NCBI GenBank assembly: GCA_017622055.1
Contig: JAGARY010000400.1
Location: forward strand, 1-6,154
Length of the DNA: 6,154 bases
Origin: Treponema sp.
Lineage (GTDB): Bacteria; Spirochaetota; Spirochaetia; Treponematales; Treponemataceae
Direction: 5' to 3'
A program made the position numbers and the translations under genes. Shown in pieces: positions 5,412-6,154 of the stretch; positions within the stretch are counted from its first letter, which is position 1; each line of letters begins with the position of its first letter. Below the pieces are notes generated by a model that did no database searches, had not been told where the DNA came from, and saw only the letters and a list, made by a program, of their open reading frames with translations.

Positions 5412-6154
5412 TTTCAACTCCAATTGCCAGTATAATGCTGGCTCTATTTTCAATTCCAGAATTCTTTAATAAGAATTTATCTTTTAATCCAATATTTAAA
5501 TTTAATTTTACTTTTTCCATTTCTGCAAATGGGAATGCAAAATTAACTTCTCCACCCATTGCAAAATTTACACCTGGTGTATACAAATGACCTACGTAAT
5601 AATCAAGGGCTGCAGAAATATTAACATTTCCAAGCATTAGCCTTTGATAATTAATTCCAATGTATGGAGTAAGGAAATTACCCAAAACATTTGCTTCTGG
5701 CTGAATTCCACTTGCTAACATTGCTGAAAATCCTGCACGAATGAAGAAATTTTTTGAAAAGTTTTTGAATCCAAGTTTTGGTCCAATATCAAGATTAACC
5801 ATCAAAGGAATCATATCTTTTTCTTGTCCAAGGGAAAGGAATTTAAATCCTCCAAAGATGTCGAATCCCCAAATAATGTTATCATTTGTGTATTCGTAAT
5901 CTACATCAATATTAATTCCATAGTTCAAGGCATTTACATTTGAAGATTGATCCATCAAGTATGAAAAATCAACAATTCCAAGTGCTGCTTTCCACCAATA
6001 ACTTGTTAATTTTGTTTCTTTTCCAGAAACATAAACAGATCCGCCATCACTTTTCTTAGCAGCCACATATTCCTTTTCTACGGAAGGTCTTTGTTTTTCT
6101 TTTTCTTTTTCAATTCTAGCAAGTTCAAGTTGACGTTTATATTCAAGTTCCGCT
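5398..6154 (-). CDS. Coiled-coil plus beta-rich, outer-membrane-type protein (N-terminus beyond window)
   Basis: The frame is open to the right edge; 251 residues are visible and the true start lies outside. A GTG at 6066 is a possible internal start, but the reading continues upstream with plausible codons, so I treat the gene as partial. The first 35 or so visible residues are highly charged (ELEYKRQLELARIEKEKEKQ), like a coiled coil or linker. From about residue 50 the sequence alternates hydrophobic and polar residues in short strands rich in aromatic residues and glycine (for example YWWKAALGIVDFSYL, IIWGFDIFGGFKFLSLG, FLTPYIGINYQRLMLG), as in an outer-membrane beta-barrel or a related beta-sandwich. 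The C-terminus (GVENAIK) lacks the terminal aromatic residue typical of Bam-assembled barrels. I do not recognise a family. Its last codons contain the ribosome-binding site and start of the HD-GYP gene, indicating one operon. Function is unknown; localisation is inferred. Confidence 0.75.
   Translation of the reverse strand, partial: AELEYKRQLELARIEKEKEKQRPSVEKEYVAAKKSDGGSVYVSGKETKLTSYWWKAALGIVDFSYLMDQSSNVNALNYGINIDVDYEYTNDNIIWGFDIFGGFKFLSLGQEKDMIPLMVNLDIGPKLGFKNFSKNFFIRAGFSAMLASGIQPEANVLGNFLTPYIGINYQRLMLGNVNISAALDYYVGHLYTPGVNFAMGGEVNFAFPFAEMEKVKLNLNIGLKDKFLLKNSGIENRASIILAIGVENAIK
5418..5421 (-). promoter_or_regulatory. Ribosome-binding site deciding the HD-GYP gene start
   Basis: GGAG (minus strand, 5421-5418) lies six bases before ATG 5411 and within the last codons of the upstream gene. 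It favours 5411 over the in-frame ATG at 5453, and the resulting protein begins with a clean signal peptide. The arrangement (start 14 bp before the upstream gene ends) suits translational coupling. Confidence 0.75.

Overview
The window looks like a piece of an A+T-rich spirochaete chromosome, most probably a Treponema. Three things point that way: the character of its UvrB, periplasmic/inner-membrane/outer-membrane style proteins with long K/E-rich coiled coils, and a poly-G tract placed in a promoter, a habit well known from Treponema. The genus is inferred from pattern recognition, not from a search.

Layout, left to right. Positions 1-1225 (minus strand, running off the left edge) encode a protein with an N-terminal GHKL-type ATPase fold followed by an HDOD-like domain whose His-Asp pair is replaced. 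A 118-bp divergent intergenic region (1226-1343) carries two back-to-back promoters. The leftward one has near-consensus -35 and -10 boxes exactly 17 bp apart, and the spacer holds a run of nine G. It would start transcription at or next to the A of the start codon, giving a leaderless and possibly phase-variable transcript. The rightward promoter drives a 135-aa uncharacterised helical protein (1344-1751) and, 29 bp later, a complete uvrB (1781-3778), the damage-recognition helicase-like subunit of nucleotide excision repair.

Between the convergent ends of uvrB and the next gene lies a compact, hairpin-rich element of about 155 bp (3788-3942). It is about 52% G+C by direct count and is bounded by near-perfect short inverted ends; it looks like a dispersed intergenic repeat or a non-autonomous mobile element.

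From 6154 down to 3954 (minus strand) are two overlapping, probably co-transcribed genes. The upstream one (right edge, partial) has a charged coiled-coil segment followed by a predicted outer-membrane-type beta-rich domain. The downstream one (485 aa) has a signal peptide, a periplasmic helical/coiled-coil region, one membrane segment and a cytoplasmic HD-GYP domain that keeps GYP but has lost several metal ligands. Together they suggest an envelope-spanning sensor whose output domain is a degenerate cyclic-di-GMP phosphodiesterase fold.

The most notable signals are the poly-G promoter with an apparent leaderless start, the degenerate HD-superfamily domains on both sides of uvrB, an internal two-fold repeat in the small protein upstream of uvrB, and the structured element after uvrB.
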